Counted from the stretch's first letter, positions 27,988 to 41,383 are shown. The stretch is DNA of 64,000 bases from Lineus longissimus (GCF_910592395.1 NC_088319.1:12524001-12588000), one strand, 5' to 3'. Numbers and translations: made by a program. Notes: generated from the sequence alone by a model not told the origin.

Positions 27988-28160
27988 TACAGTGGAACCC
28001 CCTTTATAGCGGACATCTCTCTATTCAGGACACTAGCTTTGGTCCCAAAGTTATCGTTCCGATTCGAATTGACCTCTCTAATAACGACTAAACTCTAGGG
28101 GACAACAAGGAGAGCACTTGTCAGTCCCGAGGGTGTCCCTTTAAGAGAGGTTCTGCTGTG
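27988..28160 (-). mobile_element. MITE, full copy
   Basis: Reverse orientation: TACAGTGGAACCCCCTTTA to AGAGAGGTTCTGCTGTG. Confidence 0.85.
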
Positions 28161-28463
28161 CAATAAACTTTGTTATGCCCAAATAACATGATAAACATTA
28201 TAGATCTGGTAAGATTGATACCAAAACGACAAGCCAATAGATTTCACTTGGCAACAAGCCATTGACAGTGTGGCTAGCGATGTTTATTTCTGGTGACATC
28301 ACTATCACCAAAGTAACAATGTCCATATTTATTGTATCTTTATCTATGTGCCATGTTCCATGATTTGATCCAATTACAGGTTTTTCATTGATGATGCTCA
28401 TAAAACTTGACACTTGCATTAAAAAAATGTGCACTTTTGAGAAAAAACTGCAATTCAAATCCT

Positions 28464-28572
28464 TAAAGGCCATATACCGTCCGTTGAAAATTTGTAATTT
28501 GTAATTTGTAATTGAATTAAAAAATTTCCAATTGCTTAATGAATTTAAATTTTGGCATTGTGTTGTTTAGCC
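28464..28572 (+). repeat. GCATAATAACTGCAC repeat family, left half
   Basis: TTAAAGGCCATATACCGTCC, then three AATTTGT copies; right half lost. A similar left end lies at 21268-21345. Confidence 0.6.
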
Positions 28573-30569
28573 CTAAAAAAACCCCACAAAACTGCAACCC
28601 GTTGCCAAATTACTTCTCCCATGTTGATAAAAGTGGAGAGAATAATTTCATAAATTTCTGCCCAAGGGCATCAACAAGATAAGAGGTGTAAGGGAATTTT
28701 GAAAAAACACCATCAGGTTCTGCGTGCTCTCATCACATTAGGATAAAGACAAACTGAACTAGACAAATTAGCAGACATTTGTTCAATCTTATCTTTCTAA
28801 AAAGAAAAAAAAAATTGGCAAAAAACAATGTCAGCAATTTTAGTCATGCGTTTTGATACGCACAAACAATAGGGCCTACAAATCTTGATGATCATTTATC
28901 ATACCACTACCAGCATAATCTAAACCTTTGAAACAATTATGTCTAATTTCTCATAAAAGAACACAATTTAATTTCTGATAACAAAAGCACAGAAATTTTG
29001 AGCATATTTAAACGGGTCTAAATAATTACGGGCATTGATAACCGGCATGCAATTTATCAGTGTTTTCCAAAGTAAACTGACATATTTCGAGAGGTCAAAC
29101 ATTTATCACCAGAGGACAAAGTTTATATTAAAATGGAAATGTAGACATTTTACAAATTAGAATTAACCCATTTACAGAATAAATAACCTTTTTAGAACTT
29201 TGTGGGAAACTGTTTTTTGCTAAAACCGAGTGAATACACCCTTGAAGTGAATTAGCGTATTACATACAGTACGTGTAAATATTGTTAGCGGATAAACCTC
29301 AATTCCATCTGCAGCCGCCCCCACCTCCCAGCCCCACCCCCCGGACCAAAAGTTTGAAACAGCCCTGAAAATGGGTGTGGACCAAGGGCACTAAACTGGT
29401 CAAAATGTATTTCAAGTCACTGATTTACATGGTTATGTTGAGAACTAATCAACTCTGCTACTTTTGGGATAGCACTGCCTAAAAGACTTGCATCAGCGTG
29501 TATGCAATGAGAAATAAGCAAAAATTTTATTTGGTGAGAAAATAATATACCTGACCCAGCCAATATAGAAATTTCACGAAATAGGACAAAAGTTGTTTTT
29601 CATATCATAGTCATAAGTACAAGACAAAAGAATTGGTTCTAGACTGTGACAAGAGCCTAGACTAATATTTAGGTCGTTAAAATGGCCTGAATTAAATCTA
29701 TTGACTCTTGGCCACAACACATATCTTGTTGGCATGGTAACCGGCAACATTCTTAACAAACACTGACAAAGTTAAAACAGGTTTTAGGCAGAATGCCCAC
29801 AAATCTGACACGTAAAATCTTGCCAGCTCATATAGGACACAATAATGGTTTTTCGGGAAAGTCAACAGAACTGGAAATATGCTTGTGACAATGAATAATA
29901 TCTGATTTTTGATAAAAAGTGATCTTTGTACAAATTGCCAAATTTTTCTAACAAAATTATGTGATAAGACAATTTGGCCTACTTTTAATACGCTTTCCAA
30001 TATCAATGCCAGTGCTGTAGTTTTTTAGACAAGCCTGAACAACTCATGTCAGGCTATGGATTTTAGAGACCAAGGTACTTCAAAATATTGTTATTGTTTC
30101 GATAAAGTGTATTTGACATGTTTAGAATGTAACATTTCCATTGATATATCCCAACCTTTCCCATCAAATTTTTATATCCAACAATCATGTTTTTTCCACA
30201 AGAAAGTGGCACTCTGACTCATATTTCTGGTGATTTCCCAGAGAAAATGCAAAAATTGAGTAAAGCGTCACTTAAACTTCATCTGAAACTTCAAAGTCCA
30301 AAGTCTTCTGAAATACTTACTTTGCCAGAAATGGACAAAGCATGACCAAGAACGAACAAAAGAAAAAGCAAAGGTGATCATAATAACACCACATAGTGAA
30401 TATGAAAATAAAGTTCCTGCAGAAATAGTTGACGATAACTGAATATACATGTACTGACTTTAGACACAATAATATTCAATGCAGTTGCCGCTATTTTAGT
30501 TCGTCACCTCACTCCTAGGTGGCGGAACCTCCTTCCTTCAGTCGTGCCACCTATAGGGCAACTCATGAA

Positions 30570-30603
30570 CTGATATCTTTCTGTAAATACAGAAAGATAT
30601 CAG
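30570..30603. repeat. Perfect 16-bp stem hairpin
   Basis: CTGATATCTTTCTGTA and TACAGAAAGATATCAG are exact complements separated by AA. Confidence 0.95.
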
Positions 30604-32127
30604 GCCGGCGAGTTATGAACTGAGTTATTAAGGTCCCACGGCCACAGATGTGATAGTCTGGGATTATTATTATGCCATGTAGCAACTGGGCCCATTGTTT
30701 TCGCAAACAAATAATATTAGAGATTGCAGCTGATACAATATGAACGTTACCATGGAAACAAGCACAATTTCAACAACTCGCTAGGAAAATATCATAATCA
30801 ATAATATTCAGAAATGCACTTAATATAAGGGGTACAATATGTCTACAGGAGCATTGAAATATGATTTTGCAGGGAATTGGTGAAATGTATTTATTATTAA
30901 TATGTAAAATCTTTTTGGGAACGAGGACAGATTTGAAGTTCCTAATTTGATTGATCCAACAGCCAAAGCCCTCACTGATAGCAAGTAATCCATACTTGCT
31001 GATAGTGATACTACACAAATGGGCTAGGGTAACTCAGCTGCACTCCGAGCACGAGGCACTGACTTAGACTGTCACTCAGAGGGAGGGGGGGGGGGATGCT
31101 ATCATCTCACGACCACTGGACTTGGGCAGGAAGGACCAGAGCACAGGCATGTGAATTAAGCTCAATAGACCCCCCTAGCCCTCCCCAATCGACTGACAAA
31201 TGTACAAGTACTGTCTAATTCGTAAAACAAATATCATTATTATCATCATCATAAATCATAATCATTCTACATCTCTGTACTGGGGTGTTTTTGGACGATT
31301 TGGGTGAGGGGGGCATAGATCGAGGGGGGGGGGCTATTCAGCTCTCATTTTCATGTGCCCGTGCTCAGAGTTGAATAGGCCTTTCTAAACATACATTCTG
31401 TAATTCACAAAAACAAAATTAAGGCTAAACTTAAGGCCCATAACCAAGGTTTAAATGAGAAATGCAGAAAACAGTTAAAAAAACCATCCAAACCTAACCC
31501 AGTTACTTCAACCAGTTACCATGGTAACTTCATTCAATATCACTATCACTCTGTGGAGTATCATAATACAGTACTTTTAACACATGTTCTGCTATGCAAA
31601 TAAGAGAACAAAAACAGTCAACGCAATGCTATATGAGTATAAATACATTCAGTTATTCACATACTCTATAAACCCTATCGTTCATCAGCTCACAAACTCC
31701 AAATTCTCCCAAGTGACACTTTGTTAAAAGTTAAGTGACGAATCGAAACATATCAGAATGACCCAAATTCCGACGCTAATAAAAGTGCTATGTTAGAATG
31801 TATATAAAATATATACGACAGCACGTAACAACTCACAAGGGTACGCTATCAAAAACGCCGTTTAAACGGTGTAATTTGGTGCCAGAACACCAAATAACCG
31901 GCATTTACATTTTTGGGACAAAAGTGTATTTTTCGACAGAAAACTTGTTAAGTCTCTGCGCTCGACCTGTGCTAAGTTCAAACGCCTATATTTCAGTCAA
32001 TACTGCATCAAAATCGTTAGCAATTGTATCAAAAGATAACTTATATATTGACGAAGGCATTTAATTTGGTGATAAGATAGGAAATCGACAATAGAGAAAG
32101 AAAAGTCGAGAAAAAGAGGAGTTTTAC

Positions 32128-32250
32128 CTTCAGCTGTCTGCACGGTCTTCGCTTTAGTTAGCAAGTCTCGCTCAATCTCGTTCTCGACGAGATGGGATCG
32201 TGTGGTTTTTGCGGACCTGCAAAGCTGCGTTCTACTTCGTCAATTAACCT
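32128..32250 (-). other. CASZ1: Candidate 5' untranslated exon of CASZ1
   Basis: The CASZ1 coding exon at 10307-11336 begins at a splice acceptor (AG at 11338-11337), so at least one upstream exon must exist. A good donor (GAAG followed by GTAAAA) lies on the minus strand at 32128/32127. Spliced to 11336 it gives an in-frame TAA upstream of the ATG at 11309, as expected of a 5' UTR. Its upstream edge is not known; 32250 is a guess. Other first exons inside the 20-kb intron are possible. Confidence 0.3.
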
Positions 32251-32366
32251 CTTTAACCTTAGTTCTTGCACCTGTCTTCGTCTAAAATCTTCTTATAGCG
32301 ATTTGAGTTAATGTTTTAATGTAGATTGGTTCAGAAACATAAAAACGAAGACAAACTTTTTGGACC

Positions 32367-32380
32367 ATTTCCTAGGCAAC
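32367..32380 (+). promoter_or_regulatory. RFX X-box in the CASZ1/LRRC23 divergent promoter
   Basis: ATTTCC, TA, GGCAAC matches the X-box consensus RYYNYY-N(1-3)-RRNRAC at every position and lies 106 bases upstream of the LRRC23 start codon. RFX factors drive cilia genes, and LRRC23 is a ciliary protein. A GCCATATT motif (YY1-like on the minus strand) follows at 32384-32391. Confidence 0.55.
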
Positions 32381-32485
32381 GGACGCCATATTGTAAACAG
32401 TTGTGACGGGCACCTGCCAGTGCATGTTGATGTGTATACATTTTTGTTGATTTCGGCTATTTCTGATCAGTTTAAATTCCTCAAA

Positions 32486-35400
32486 ATGTCTGATCAAGAG
32501 GAAGAAACCTTCGAAGGTGGTGAGGAAGAGGAAGTAGGTGACGAGGGAGGTGCAGAGGAAGAGGACGCACAGGCTGAAGAGGAGGAAAATCCTGAGGAGG
32601 GAGATGAGGAAGAAAAAGAGGAAAAAGAAGAGGGAGAAGAGGAGGAAGAGGAGGCATGTTTATGTTGTTGGTCCTGTTGATAAAGTTATTGTGTTATATT
32701 TTCTGCTTTCTAGTGAGCATTGATTATCAATCAGCTTAGAGATTTAGCTTCAGCCATGACCGTTGGGAGCTGCAACATGTACGATCGATAGGCTGTCGTT
32801 CATCATGGCTGTCACACATGCACAGTGACAGGGTCAGTGCCACTGTAGGCCTAGGCTATGTTGTCTGCCGTGTTTCATCTTCAAGTTCAACTGCATACCC
32901 GATAGGCTGTCATGTCACTCTTTTCAGAGTTTAACTTTACATACAGGCCTATCTGTACGATTTACCTTCTGACACTGAACACTTTTACAGCGTCCACATG
33001 TGACACAGTCATGTCCACCTTTTCTAAATTTTTGATAACTTTTCTTTGTAGAAAATTCCAGAGATTCTTCTGTCAATGGAGATGATCAGAGACTGCATTT
33101 CACTTCTGTGTAAGATTGGAGATGGTTTAGCCCACGCCTATGTCAAACTTGATGTGAAAGATAGGTTGGTATCACAAATATTGATGATGTCATATACACG
33201 TACCTTGTATAAAAGCTAAGAAAGAGTCGCCGAGTAGCTGCTTGTCGATGACGCACCTCGCCACACGATTTAAATGGTGGCCTCCAGTCCATTTGCCAGT
33301 GTGGTCCTTTGGGGGAATGGCCAGCTAAACATAAATGGGCCCATAGCCATATGTGATCTGATATACAGAACTTTCTCTCACTGTGATAACACTAAAGAAT
33401 AGCAGTGCAGCTCTTATCTAATAATTTTTAAGCGCCGCTGAGAGAGATTGAATTAGAAGTTGAAAACTGGGTGCAAAAATCTTTGAAATTATCTCTTATG
33501 ATTTTGTTTCAGGGAAATCACTGATATCAAAATCTTGACCCAATTTATTCACCTCCGCTACATTGAGCTAACACGGAACAATCTCAAAGACATCAGTTCT
33601 CTGAACTGTTTGACGCATCTGTTGACCCTCAAAGCCGACCAGAATATGCTGACGAGCGCCAAACTCGACGAGTTGCCATATCTACAGTCGGCAAGTTTCA
33701 ATCACAACCGAATTACATCGACGGAAGGGGTTAATCATCCGTTATTAGAGCAGCTTAGTATATCTTGTAAGTATAGGACGCTGTCGAGGGTCACTAAAAT
33801 GTTTGGTTTCGTCCTTATTTAGTGGTTTTAAGGCTGAATGGTTTACAGCCGAAAGAGAAGTGCAAGTGTACACTTACCTAACTATAAGTTAAAATGCATT
33901 TGTGAACAAAAATGATTTTATCATGATATTTGCATACCATAAAAGAAATATCTTTCTCTGAAATAACCTAAAATTATCTAGAAATATTTCTGATTGTTCC
34001 TAACTCTCTTCCAGTCAATGACATCCATGAGGTTTCCGGCTTGGATCCCGTCCTATTAAGTCGTCTCCACACCCTAGAACTGCGAGGAAACAAATTGGAA
34101 TCAACAGCAGGAATCACTTTACCAAATCTTAGAAACTTATTCTTGGTAAGAAATCTTCTTGCTACCTGTGTGTGCCTAAAACTTTTGAACCTACGACCCA
34201 TGTATGCCGATGCATTCCACAAAACTAATTCACAAGTTTAAAAATAAAAGCAACTCCTAACTATTAAAAGCTACAACAGATATATGGAGACACTTACTCT
34301 GGATATTCTCCCTAGTACATGTACATTGTATCTTATCTTACAAATTCAATTCTAGCAAAACAGTGAATTCAAGTGTTTTTTCTGTAGAGCATGTTGCAAT
34401 ATGTTATGGATTCTTATAATTTCAAATTTAGCATATTTTGCTGTTCATCGATTTGGTGTCCCATCAAAATACGCATTCATACTTGAAGACTATTGATTGG
34501 CTCCGCCGCACATGTGCTGTTGCGATAATTATTCGAATAAATTTGTCGTTCACACATGTTTGTCATATAATGTTGAAATTTTAGGAGCACATCTCTTGAA
34601 CATTGAAGTGGGTGATCGCCCAATGTTGTGTGCTGTGTGATTTTTCTTTAAAATTCTCACATTTGTTGATTTTTTGAAGTATCCAATTAGAATGAGCACG
34701 TTTTACTGCAGCTGTTGTGGGAATGTGGTTAACCCTCCAGAATTGATTTTTTCTGACGTAACTGATCTGCAGAATTTTAATTTTTCAATAGAATTGACAT
34801 TGATCCATGAAATACTAAATTTATCCCAAAACATTGGACAGGGCTCCTATATTTCTTCCTATTTGTATACCACTTACCACTGTTTTATAATTTCAGGGAC
34901 AAAATACCATCAAAAAAATTGAAGGTTTGCACGGTCTTGAACATTTGACAACCCTCCATCTCCGTGACAACCAGTTGGAAAATCTTGACGGTTTTACAGA
35001 CGAGTTGAAAAATTTACAGTACATTAACCTGAGGTATGTATTAAAGGATGAGAAAATCTTATGCCTAGATTAAATTCCTCATCCCTAATATGAATTATTG
35101 TAGCTGCATATAAATCATTGTAACCAGCAGTTACAATAATTGGCCTTGAAGTTGAAAAACAAAACTAAAGATTTTCCATACTTTTATTGCTTGTGCTTTT
35201 TACAGTGCAAATGTAATATAACGATGATGCCAGTTTATTGGTGGATTATCACCTCTTGGGAGTGACAGCTGACGCCACAAGTCTGTTGATGTTAGATTTG
35301 TGAAATGAAATTTGATTGACTCAGGCCAACAGTGCATTAAATGGTACAAACAGCGACTCGAGTGATGTTGTGCCACGTATTGTTTAGAAAACAAACTACA

Positions 35401-36218
35401 GCTGTGGAGTGAAGTTTCCTATTTTTCGTGCTCCTCTGTAGGAGAGAGGAGAATGAATGTGGACGACTACAGAATGGCGTCACATTGGAAATTTCGACTC
35501 GATTTCAAGTCAACCGAGTCAAACTTCAGTACAAATCTGCCATTGGAGCCATCTTGGTGCTCAAAACAACTACTTTTGACCTCGATGGCATGTTATCTTA
35601 AATTTTTTGAACTTTTGCAGGGGAAATAACTTGACCGATATGAAGGAGACCAAGAAACTGCAGCCACTTCCCAAACTGCGGGCGTTGGTCCTAGCGGACA
35701 ACCCCATCGCCGATGAGGATGACTACAGGATGGAGACGCTGATTGCGTTAAGGAAGCTGGAGCGACTCGACAAGGATGAGTACAATGATGATGAGAGACA
35801 GGAGGCAGAGGAGATTTACGAGCAGAGGAGGGCAGAGGAGTTAGCAGCAGAGGTAAAGCATCGCATAAACAAGCGATTTAAATCGCAGCCACCGCAGGCT
35901 GACACAATTGAAAACAGCCAGAGAGCTGTTTTTCAGTCACATGAGTTTGATTTGGAGGACTAACACCACTCTCCATATCACAATGTACCGGTTCTTCACA
36001 AACTGAAGAATGTTCCTATAACATTGGGTGTGGAAAACCGCTCTCCCACAGAATATGTTAGGGGCAGAAGTGCGATCACACCCCTTAAAAGGAAAAGCCT
36101 GTACCTACGATTATAGTTGCTTGTATGTTCGTCAAAAGGATCTCTCTAATTCTGTGTAACTTTCCTTTTTCAGGCACAGGAAGAGATAGCATCAGACACG
36201 GAAGAAATTGTGGAGTGA
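32486..36218 (+). CDS. LRRC23: Leucine-rich repeat protein 23 (LRRC23), radial spoke protein
   Basis: Axonemal protein of cilia and sperm flagella, associated with radial spokes. Exons: 32486-32653, 33052-33164, 33513-33766, 34015-34145, 34897-35033, 35621-35852, 36174-36218; together 1,080 bases, 359 residues, close to the 343 of human. An acidic Glu-rich N-terminus (MSDQEEE) is followed by the family-specific SLLCKIGDGLAHAYVKL segment and about eight LRRs (FIHLRYIEL, LHTLELRGNKL, LTTLHLRDNQL, LQYINLRGNNL, LRALVLADNP), then a charged coiled tail. Start chosen because MSD matches vertebrate LRRC23. Two oddities: the first intron fits only a GC donor (32654) if phase is kept, and exon 6 can instead read through to a stop at 35963, giving a different C-terminus. 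Confidence 0.93.
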
Positions 36219-36777
36219 TTAACGTATTAACTACCTCTGGATTATTCACAGTACTATACAGTGTGGTTCAAAATGAGGACTTTTTCCCCAAGAAAGCACT
36301 GGCAGGAGTCAGAAAAAATCTGAAAGCCAGCAAACTTCATCACAATTGAATAACCTGAAAGTCCATTCAGGCAGACTAAGACTGGCAATTACATAGTTGT
36401 TTTAAAAATCGTTTATCAACTCCTATGAAAAGTGACAATTTTCTGTGATAAATTGTGGAGAAGTCATCTTAATGTAAATATGAGTCAGATTTCCGTCCAA
36501 TATTATAACTGTTTATCAAGGGATCTTGCAGTCTGTGAAAAAGGTTTAGTGAAGTGTTATCGAGTCTAACCAAAACTTCCTTTGAAATTATCTCCCGCGC
36601 CGGTCATGGAGTCAGTTTCTGAATGACCAAGATAAAACCTCCTTCGAAATGGTCTTTCATCTCAGACTCGACCTCTGAATGGTCAAGACATTTTCACTGA
36701 TGCTGATGCCAGATTCGAACATTAATTCCCTGATTTATAAATGAATTTTGTAAATACTTCTTTACTACATTATTTTG

Positions 36778-36783
36778 AATAAA
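36778..36783 (+). promoter_or_regulatory. Polyadenylation signal AATAAA of LRRC23
   Basis: Canonical AATAAA about 560 bases after the spliced stop codon and before the 68-bp minisatellite; the likely end of the LRRC23 3' UTR. Confidence 0.5.
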
Positions 36784-36967
36784 AGTACATTATAGAGAAA
36801 TAGACTTGTCTTTTTCACAAGCCAGACCCAATAAAATTGCCCTCCATTCCCATGGAAGCCAACAATTTCACACTAGAAGACGGCACTGGAAGTTAAGAAC
36901 CTTGATGAAGAAAATCATTCACAGATTTTCAGTGCTGAAGGTGAAGTCATTGTTATCGGACCAAGAC

Positions 36968-38862
36968 GGTGAGAGAGGTGAGACAGACACAAGCAGACCA
37001 GATTGGACCTGGCAGCTCCACTGTCCTGTCCATGCGGTGAGAGAGATGAGACAGACACAACCAGACTGAATTGGACCTGGCTGCTCCGCTGTCCTGTCCA
37101 TGCGGTGAGAGAGGTTAGACAGACACAAGCAGACCAGATTGGACCTGGCAGCTCCACTGTCCTGTCCATGCGGAGAGAGAGATGAGACAGACACAACCAG
37201 ACTGAATTGGACCTGGCTGCTCCGCTGTCCTGTCAATCCGGTGAGAGAGATGAGACAGACACAACCAGACTGAATTGGACCTGGCTGCTCCGCTGTCCTG
37301 TCCATGCGGTGAGATAGATGAGACAGACACAACCAGACTGAATTGAACCTGGCTGCTCCGCTGTCCTGTCCATACGATGAGAGAGATGAGACAGACACAA
37401 GCAGACAAAATCTGACCTGGCAGCTCCACTGCCTGTGCATGCGGTGAGAGAGATGAGACAGACACAACAAGACTGAATTGGACCTGGCTGCTCCGCTGTC
37501 CTGTCCATGCGGTGAGAGAGATGAGACAGACACAACAAGACTGAATTGGACCTGGCTGCTCCGCTGTCCTGTCCATGCGGTGAGAGAGATGAGACAGACA
37601 CAACCAGACTGAATTGGACCTGGCTGCTCCGCTGTCCTGTCCATGCGGTGAGAGAGATGAGACAGACACAACAAGACTGAATTGGACCTGGCTGCTCCGC
37701 TGTCCTGTCCATGCGGTGAGAGAGATGAGACAGACACAACCAGATCAAATCGGACCTGGCAGCTCCAGTGTCCTGTCCATGCGGTGAGAGAGATGAGACG
37801 GACACAACCAGATCAAATTGGACCTGGCTGCTCCGCTGTCCTGTCCATGCGGTGAGAGAGGTGAGACAGACACAACCAGACTGAATTGGACCTGGCTGCT
37901 CCGCTGTCCTGTCCATGCGGTGAGAGAGGTGAGACAGACATAACCAGATCAAATTGGACCTGGCAGATCCACTGTCCTGTCCATGCGGTGAGAGAGATGA
38001 GACAGACACAACCAGACTGAATTGGACCTGGCTGCTCCGCTGTCCTGTCCATGCGGTGAGAGAGGTGAGACAGACATAACCAGATCAAATTGGACCTGGC
38101 AGATCCACTGTCCTGTCCATGCGGTGAGAGAGATGAGACAGACACAACCAGACTGAATTGGACCTGGCTGCTCCGCTGTCCTGTCCATGCGGTGAGAGAG
38201 GTGAGACAGACACAACCAGACTGAATTGGACCTGGCTGCTCCGCTGTCCTGTCCATGCGGTGAGAGAGGTGAGACAGACACAACCAGGCTGAATTGGACC
38301 TGGCTGCTCCGCTGTCCTGTCCATGCGGTGAGAGAGGTGAGACAGACACAACCAGACTGAATTGGACCTGGCTGCTCCGCTGTCCTGTCCATGCGGTGAG
38401 AGAGGTGAGACAGACACAACCAGACTGAATTGGACCTGGCTGCTCCGCTGTCCTGTCCATGCGGTGAGAGAGGTGAGACAGACACAACCAGACTGAATTG
38501 GACCTGGCTGCTCCACCGTCCTGTCCATCCGGTGAGAGAGGTGAGACAGACACAAGCAGACCAAATCGGACATGGCAGTTCCACTGTCCTGTCCATGCGG
38601 TGAGAGAGATGAGACAGACACAACCATATCAAATTAGACCTGGCAGATCCACTGTCCTGTCCATGCGGAGAGATAGATGAGACAGACACAACCAGATCAA
38701 ATTGGACCTGGTAGCTCCACTGTCCTGTCCATGCGGTGAGAGAGATGAGACACACACAAGCAGACCAGATTGGACCTGGCAGCTCCACTGCCCTGTCCAT
38801 GCGGTGAGAGAGATGAGACACACACAACCAGACTGAATTGGACCTGGCTGCTCTGCCAAGTT
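36968..38862. repeat. 68-bp minisatellite, about 28 copies
   Basis: Head-to-tail units start with GGTGAGAGAG and recur every 68 bases (for example 36968, 37036, 37981-38049-38117 phase, 38803), with one 67-base unit. At least three unit variants are mixed: ACCAGATTGG, ACTGAATTGG and ATCAAATTGG types. C and G variants alternate locally around 37.9-38.1 kb, suggesting duplication of two-unit blocks. It lies in the LRRC23-CDK11 intergenic region. Confidence 0.95.
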
Positions 38863-40360
38863 GTCAACATGGTGAGGTCACCGGAAGCTTACGCCCCCAA
38901 AACTAGTTCATGACGAGTGAAATGCATTGGGGACAAATAGAGACTGCACGACCCTGTGAGAGAGGTCGGGTTTACAGGATGTCATCAGCTGGTTGGTCAC
39001 TGTCACTAGTGTCGCTGGTTGTGACAGTTGACGGGCTAGATTTGTGTACATTCCCTTATGCGGTGTCTCAGAAAAAGTACCCAACACGCCACAGGGACGC
39101 TGCTGTTGCCCATTGGTTTTTGAAAGGCGTTATCACCCGGGAAAGACGTAGAATAGACCCTTCTGACGGTAGTACAAAGAACAACACTGATTGTGAAACT
39201 ATCATTCTTTATTTGATATGTTTAGGACAAATTCAGATATTCAACGTCCTGATATATTGGTCAAATATCATGAAAAGGTTTTACAAAAAGATATACTAAC
39301 AACAATCTGTACGTGGGAACCACATGTTGGAACAGGTGGCGCTACAGTTAGGTAGGATTTCTATTCCCGTGAAGTAGTAGGAAATGTCCCTCTGGCAACA
39401 AGTCCTTCCCTGTTGGTTGGTGTAGAGAGATTAATGCGCATAATATATTCATCAGTCCCCAGAACACTATATCTTAAGGTATTTAAAACTGTTACATGTA
39501 CACTCATTCATCCTGGATTGTCCCTACTCTTTCGCGAAAACTCCCTACGGAATACTCTATCCTTGTTCATTTCTGTTACATCTATACATCCAGATTTATA
39601 GGCACTCTAGGTCCAGAGTTACTGTTCGTCACCATGGAGGACTAGTCACGATGCCGGTAGAAGTAGGACAGGTGGCTTGTATATATCGATGGGAGGATGC
39701 CGGATTCAGCCGCGGGAAGGGAGTCGGTCCATCCCTCTGAAGATGAGAGAAAATATATCGATATAAGGGTTATGGAGTGTTAGTTCAAAACTTATTCTAG
39801 CGCAACTGGGAGCAGACTTGCAGATTTGGGAGAATAGAAACAATTATTCAATCGTCATTTGTATTTGGTATGCCCCAACGATGAGTCTCCCTATCTAATA
39901 TGTGAATTTGTTCTGCAGTACGTTATTTGCGTGGCCCAATGATTGTACACGGATTGCATTTATTAGCCTGATGAGTCTATCGAACAGACCATCACTAGAC
40001 ACCCGTGTTTCTCATTTGGCTAGCTGTTTCTTTTGCTTGCACGGCGAAATACCATTAACTGCATCAGGGGGACTTTTTCTCATTCTAGCAGAAGTTGTTT
40101 TCTATGTACGGATTCTACCTATTCCTACCGGTTTGAGCTGCTAGCCTAGGACTGCTGGGCACTGCCACTGGACTGCTGGGCACTGCCACGGAAGACTGAC
40201 AACCATTCGTCCTCTCATATCTCGTGGATCGGACTCATTCTTGGACTAAGCCTCTGAAATTATTGGAGAGAACAAGGTTAAGGTGGGTTTCAGGGCAATG
40301 TTTATAAAAATCAAGATTTCCTTACCATACTTTCCAACAAGGCCAAAGTTTCAGTTAGCC

Positions 40361-41383
40361 AATCACAATCCAATTTTGAATAGAATTACCGAATCTTCCT
40401 TGGCAATAACATGCTGACCGCTTTTGGTATGCATCCTTCCCTTTAAATCACAAGAGGCGCTATGCTAGCAAACAATAGACTAGACTGATCGCCAACCGCT
40501 TCAAAGTATGTTGGATCAAACATCCCACAGGCATGGGTCACCCAGTAAAAAGTATCATCATGGTTACATTTGATATTGTTTGAATGATTTACTCACTGTA
40601 TTCAATCTGCGATCATTTCGCAGTTGATTAATTAGTTACCACTGTATGCCTTAGAGAGGGCAGAATGGTACTGTTTAGACAAGAAGTATCTCCAACAGCC
40701 ACAAGTATCTCTTCGAAAACATCACAGTAACACGTTCGACCCACGGAATCTGCAGCTGGCTGACGAGTAGGTTGGGAATTGTGTATGATCAGCTCTCTCA
40801 AAGACACCCGAAACAGGGATTAAAATATTGTGTTTATAAGTTACCATTGTATGCCTTGGAGGGGGCGGAATGGTACTGTTTAGACAAGAAGTCTCTCCAA
40901 CAGCCTCATTGAATATTGGATCAACGGCACACAGGGCCTCCCAGAGATACCGTCAATGACGAAATATGACTGGGCCTTCTGTAAGATTAGTTTCTCCGCC
41001 AAACACGGGACTGAAGGATTAAAATCTTGTGTTTATAGGCTAACAAATGCAAACACTTTCAATGAACCCCCTACAAGAGACGAGTGGCTCTTCGTCTCCC
41101 CGACTTTGACACCCTACTACGAACATATCAATAGATCAGCCAGCGGTCCTTGGTGTCGCCGCGTGGGTTACGTCCAGTGAAATTGTTTGCAATTGTCAAG
41201 GAACCACGATCTGACATCCATAACCAGCGTATTCCCTATTCATGCCAGTTACAGTCGGGTGCGACACCACAGTCGGGATAGTGGAGCCAAATGAATGATT
41301 TTTTAAATTTAAAGCATTTTTGAAAAATCATATGACAAGGTTTGGAGGTCAAAAGCCTTCCAGTCATGCACATAAGTCCTGCC
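40361..41383. repeat. Segmental tandem duplication, copy A
   Basis: Copy A matches copy B (41457-42277) along almost its whole length. The offset is 894 bases at the right end but about 1,093 at the left, because copy A carries roughly 200 extra bases near 40,700-40,895 that themselves include a partial repeat of the local sequence (TGTATGCCTT...GGTACTGTTTAGAC). Confidence 0.9.

Larger units (their letters stand above)
11337..32127 (-). other. Probable first CASZ1 intron, about 20.8 kb, repeat-rich
   Basis: No convincing gene. It holds at least ten full or partial copies of one MITE family, two SINEs, two fold-back structures, three copies of an older AT-rich repeat and a small ORF with 23-residue repeats. 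If the 5' exon at 32128 is wrong, part of this stretch is intergenic instead. Confidence 0.5.

Noticed and set aside
36919-38859. Five overlapping minus-strand open frames of 180-292 codons
   Set aside because: They are the same 68-bp minisatellite read in rotating frames; no start context, splice signals or known domain.
36968-38862. CRISPR-like repeat array
   Set aside because: Units abut without unique spacers, and the window is from an animal genome.
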